This document shows positions 61,713-64,000 of a stretch of DNA of 64,000 nucleotides, one piece after another. The notes under the pieces are model-generated. The model did no database searches, was not told where the DNA came from, and saw only the letters and a program-made list of their open reading frames with translations. Both the position numbers and the translations under genes were made by a program. The stretch comes from Litoribacter populi. Its GTDB lineage: Bacteria; Bacteroidota; Bacteroidia; Cytophagales; Cyclobacteriaceae. The stretch's first letter is position 1. Every line of letters starts with the position of its first letter. Location: contig NZ_VMKN01000001.1 in NCBI RefSeq assembly GCF_007483685.1, forward strand, positions 2,657,549 to 2,721,548. Reading direction: 5' to 3'.

Positions 61713-62957
61713 ATGAAAAATGAAATTATTCCTCACCTAAATGATCCCGGGCAACTGGAGAAAATGTTTAGAACCGATAAGATGGCTTTCACTCGCGAAT
61801 TCAACATCTTATATCCCGAACTAAAGGGCAACCCAATAGCAGACTTTTGGAATGAAAGGCTAAATTACGAAACAGATGAACTGAATTGGGGCACTCGAAA
61901 GGAGCTTTTCTTTGTATTGCTTTTAGCATTGACTGCAGGTCTGTTAGCTAAACTTCCATCAATTTTAGCCATAAGCGAAGAGTTTTTCTACCCCCGAAAC
62001 ATAGGCTTCATTATCTTTCCAGCCTTAGCCGCCTTTTTTGCATGGAAGCGAAATTTATCGAAGGGAAAGGCAGCTTTAGTAATTATAGCTACATTTTCAG
62101 CTGTACTATTTATCAATTTCCTTCCTGATGTTCCCGAATCCGACACCTTAATTTTGTCATGCCTCCATTTAATCATCCTACTTTGGGCCATGGTAGGGTT
62201 TGCCTTTGTCGGTGATTGGCGGGTTAATGTGGAAAAGCGCTTAGATTATTTAAAGTTTAATGGTGACCTAATAGTCATTTCAGCGCTGATCTGTATAGCT
62301 GGGGTAGTGATGACGGGAGTCACCATAGGGCTATTTTCACTTATAGGCCTCAATATTGAAAAATTTTACTTCCAAAACATCGTCATTTTCGGACTCCCCG
62401 CTGTCCCAATAGTAGGCACCTACCTTATTCAGGCCAATCCCCAACTAGTGGGAAAGGTCTCCCCTGCCCTAGCCAGAATTTTCAGCCCCTTGGTGTTAGT
62501 TATGTTGGTGATTTATTTGATTGCAATGGCCTATTTAGGAAAAGATCCATACAACGACCGTGAGTTTTTGCTGATCTTTAATGTCCTTTTGATTGGAGTT
62601 ATGGCTATCATTTTCTTTTCTCTTTCCGAAAGTTCAAAAGTGGGCAAAAGCCGTCCCGAAATTTTGATTCTGCTGGTGCTATCCATTGTAACTATAGTGG
62701 TCAATGGAATCGCCTTGTCGGCCATATTGTTTCGAATTGCAGAATGGGGTTTTACCCCTAACCGGGTGGCTGTCCTAGGTGCCAATGTGCTAATTCTAAT
62801 CAACTTACTGCTGGTGACCTCACAGCTCTATAAGGCTACCTTTAAAAAAGAAAAACTATATGGAGTAGGAAAGGCTACCGCAAACTACTTACCTTTTTAC
62901 ATTATCTGGGCATTCATCGTCACTTTCTTATTCCCCTTGATATTTGGAGTTCAATAA
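61713..62957 (+). CDS. DUF4153-like polytopic membrane protein
   Basis: A 414-residue protein: about 65 cytoplasmic residues (MKNEIIPHLNDPGQLEKMFR), then some ten transmembrane helices (for example ELFFVLLLALTAGLLAKLPS, LIVISALICIAGVVMTGVTI, IFSPLVLVMLVIYLIAMAYL). The helix arrangement and the WRVNVEKRLDYLKFNGDLIV segment suit the DUF4153 family of unknown function. It is the third gene of a small set under the shared operator-like sequence; the proteins may act together at the inner membrane. Confidence 0.75.
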   Translation: MKNEIIPHLNDPGQLEKMFRTDKMAFTREFNILYPELKGNPIADFWNERLNYETDELNWGTRKELFFVLLLALTAGLLAKLPSILAISEEFFYPRNIGFIIFPALAAFFAWKRNLSKGKAALVIIATFSAVLFINFLPDVPESDTLILSCLHLIILLWAMVGFAFVGDWRVNVEKRLDYLKFNGDLIVISALICIAGVVMTGVTIGLFSLIGLNIEKFYFQNIVIFGLPAVPIVGTYLIQANPQLVGKVSPALARIFSPLVLVMLVIYLIAMAYLGKDPYNDREFLLIFNVLLIGVMAIIFFSLSESSKVGKSRPEILILLVLSIVTIVVNGIALSAILFRIAEWGFTPNRVAVLGANVLILINLLLVTSQLYKATFKKEKLYGVGKATANYLPFYIIWAFIVTFLFPLIFGVQ

Positions 62958-63073
62958 AGTCTTCATTCATATAAAACGTATCAAATTTGATTTGAAGAAG
63001 TGAGGATCACATTGTTTGCCACGAAGGTACGAAAGAATGAGGAGAAATTGAGCCGTTGTCCGCACGTCTTCGT

Positions 63074-63099
63074 TGTGCGAATGTCTCCGACTTCGCACA
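63074..63099. repeat. Second hairpin-repeat family, copy 3
   Basis: TGTGCGAA-T-GTC-TCC-GAC-TTCGCACA, 1 bp past the stop codon of the GH13 gene. Arms are identical to copy 1; only the bulge and one loop base differ. It may serve as transcript end for the GH13 gene. Confidence 0.8.
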
Positions 63100-63100
63100 G

Positions 63101-64000
63101 TTAATTCTCTAATTGATACCACTCATATCCATATCCTTTGATTGAAAATTCCTGTAGCTCCCTAATACCTGTTTTCTCTTTGCTATTTTCTAAGGAATTA
63201 CTGATTCGGTACCCTTGGAAATTATCTTGCAAAACTATATCCTGACTAGCAGCACTTAGGTTATGTAAGACCAACAGAGATCGGCTCCCAAATTCGTATT
63301 TGATTCCTAATACGTGGGGAGAGCCTGTGGATATTAACTCCCAATCACCCATGCCTATTTCAGGACAGGACTTTCTCAATTTTATCAATCGAGAGGTCCA
63401 ATTAAGTAATGAATTGGGGTCTTGCTGCTGTTGGAGAACATTTACCTGCCGGTAACTGTATTGGCCCTTATCAATTACGGGATTTTCAAGGTGGTCTGCG
63501 GTGGAAAACCCTGCGTTTTTCACCGCAGACCACTGCATGGGAGTTCGGACAGCTTCCCTTTCTGGCAAACTCAGGTCATCCCCCATTCCGATTTCATCAC
63601 CATATCTGATTACCGGTGTACCCGGCAAGGAAAACATAAGGCTGTAGGCCATTTTTATTCGCCTGGTATCATCCAGCATTGGCGCTAACCGTCTCCTTAT
63701 CCCTCTTTCATAAATCTGCATATCTTCATCTGGGCCAAAATTGTCAAATACTACGGCCCGCTGTTCATCCGATAGCCTTCCCAGATCAAGTTCGTCGTGG
63801 TTTCTTAAAAAATGGGCCCATTGGGAATTTTCAGGGATATCTTTGGTAGCTTCCAACGAAGCCGTTAGCCTCGATACTTCTTCTGTAGCGAAGGAATAAA
63901 AAAGGTGCTGATTCACAAAGAAATTAAACAGCATCTGCATGCCATCCCCATCGTCCCCAAAATAATTTTTGTTTTCATCAGGCATCACATTCGCTTCGCC
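63101..64000 (-). CDS. Trehalose-synthase-like GH13 enzyme, C-terminal part
   Basis: The frame runs past the right edge, so the N-terminus is missing. The visible 299 residues begin GEANVMPDENKNYFGDDGDG, with MQMLFNFFVNQHLFY, the catalytic region WAHFLRNHDELDLGRLSDEQ (the conserved HD at the third active-site acid) and GTPVIRYGDEIGMGDDLSLP, ending in a C-terminal beta domain. GEAN plus NHDELDL is typical of trehalose synthase (maltose alpha-D-glucosyltransferase) and close alpha-glucosidases. Trehalose synthase is favoured but not proven without the N-terminal half. A hairpin repeat follows the stop directly. Confidence 0.8.
   Translation of the reverse strand, partial: GEANVMPDENKNYFGDDGDGMQMLFNFFVNQHLFYSFATEEVSRLTASLEATKDIPENSQWAHFLRNHDELDLGRLSDEQRAVVFDNFGPDEDMQIYERGIRRRLAPMLDDTRRIKMAYSLMFSLPGTPVIRYGDEIGMGDDLSLPEREAVRTPMQWSAVKNAGFSTADHLENPVIDKGQYSYRQVNVLQQQQDPNSLLNWTSRLIKLRKSCPEIGMGDWELISTGSPHVLGIKYEFGSRSLLVLHNLSAASQDIVLQDNFQGYRISNSLENSKEKTGIRELQEFSIKGYGYEWYQLEN

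Overview
The window comes from a Bacteroidota chromosome, most like the order Cytophagales (Cyclobacteriaceae such as Algoriphagus, Cyclobacterium or Echinicola). This is inferred from two SusC/SusD pairs, a hybrid two-component regulator, FecI/FecR-type control, a type IX secretion (T9SS) sorting domain with a PorP/SprF partner, a CydAB oxidase and low-GC coding. Genus is a guess; no rRNA or tRNA gene was recognised.

Layout. (1) 1-1.6 kb: a frameshifted F420/NADP-reductase-like gene, a Crp/Fnr regulator and a small orphan gene. (2) 1.67-12.2 kb: a defence/accessory island. It holds a three-Cys-motif protein (DUF5131) with its partner TcmP, a short proline-rich peptide gene, a tight three-gene cassette around a membrane protein, an ImmA/IrrE-PIN pair, an AAA ATPase plus subtilase pair resembling IetAS, a SIR2-like fragment and an orphan gene. 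(3) 12.3-14.6 kb: an S41 peptidase without its N-terminus and a delta-60 repeat gene without its C-terminus, with the broken ends facing each other. (4) 15-23.2 kb: SusD, SusC with an STN domain, FecR, an ECF sigma factor and a Tat-type metallophosphoesterase. (5) 23.4-25.8 kb: cydAB, then a fragment of a formylglycine-generating-enzyme-like gene.

(6) 26.3-47 kb: a polysaccharide utilisation locus. Eleven genes on the minus strand (susC, susD, GH43, an unassigned 678-residue secreted protein, GH172/DUF2961, GH2, galM, galE, galK, galT, GH43) face a plus-strand hybrid two-component regulator. The glycan would be bound and imported by SusCD, trimmed in the periplasm, and released galactose passed through mutarotase and the Leloir enzymes encoded in the same transcript. 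(7) 47-51.4 kb: a REP-associated tyrosine transposase flanked by arrays of a 136-bp palindromic repeat, also scattered elsewhere, plus a 2H phosphoesterase and a Gfo/Idh/MocA oxidoreductase. (8) 52-59 kb: a GLUG-like secreted protein, a 1785-residue MBG-repeat adhesin with a T9SS type-B tail, and its PorP/SprF partner. (9) 59.3-64 kb: a PQQ-type sugar dehydrogenase-like lipoprotein, a membrane-protein operon with a winged-helix regulator and two matching operator-like sites, and the C-terminal part of a trehalose-synthase-like GH13 enzyme cut by the window edge.

The most notable items are the defence island (particularly the unassigned cassette at 3.8-5.4 kb and the TcmP pair), the REP/transposase family, the mosaic MBG repeats, the paired operator sites at 60.7 and 61.65 kb, and the control region between susC and the hybrid regulator.
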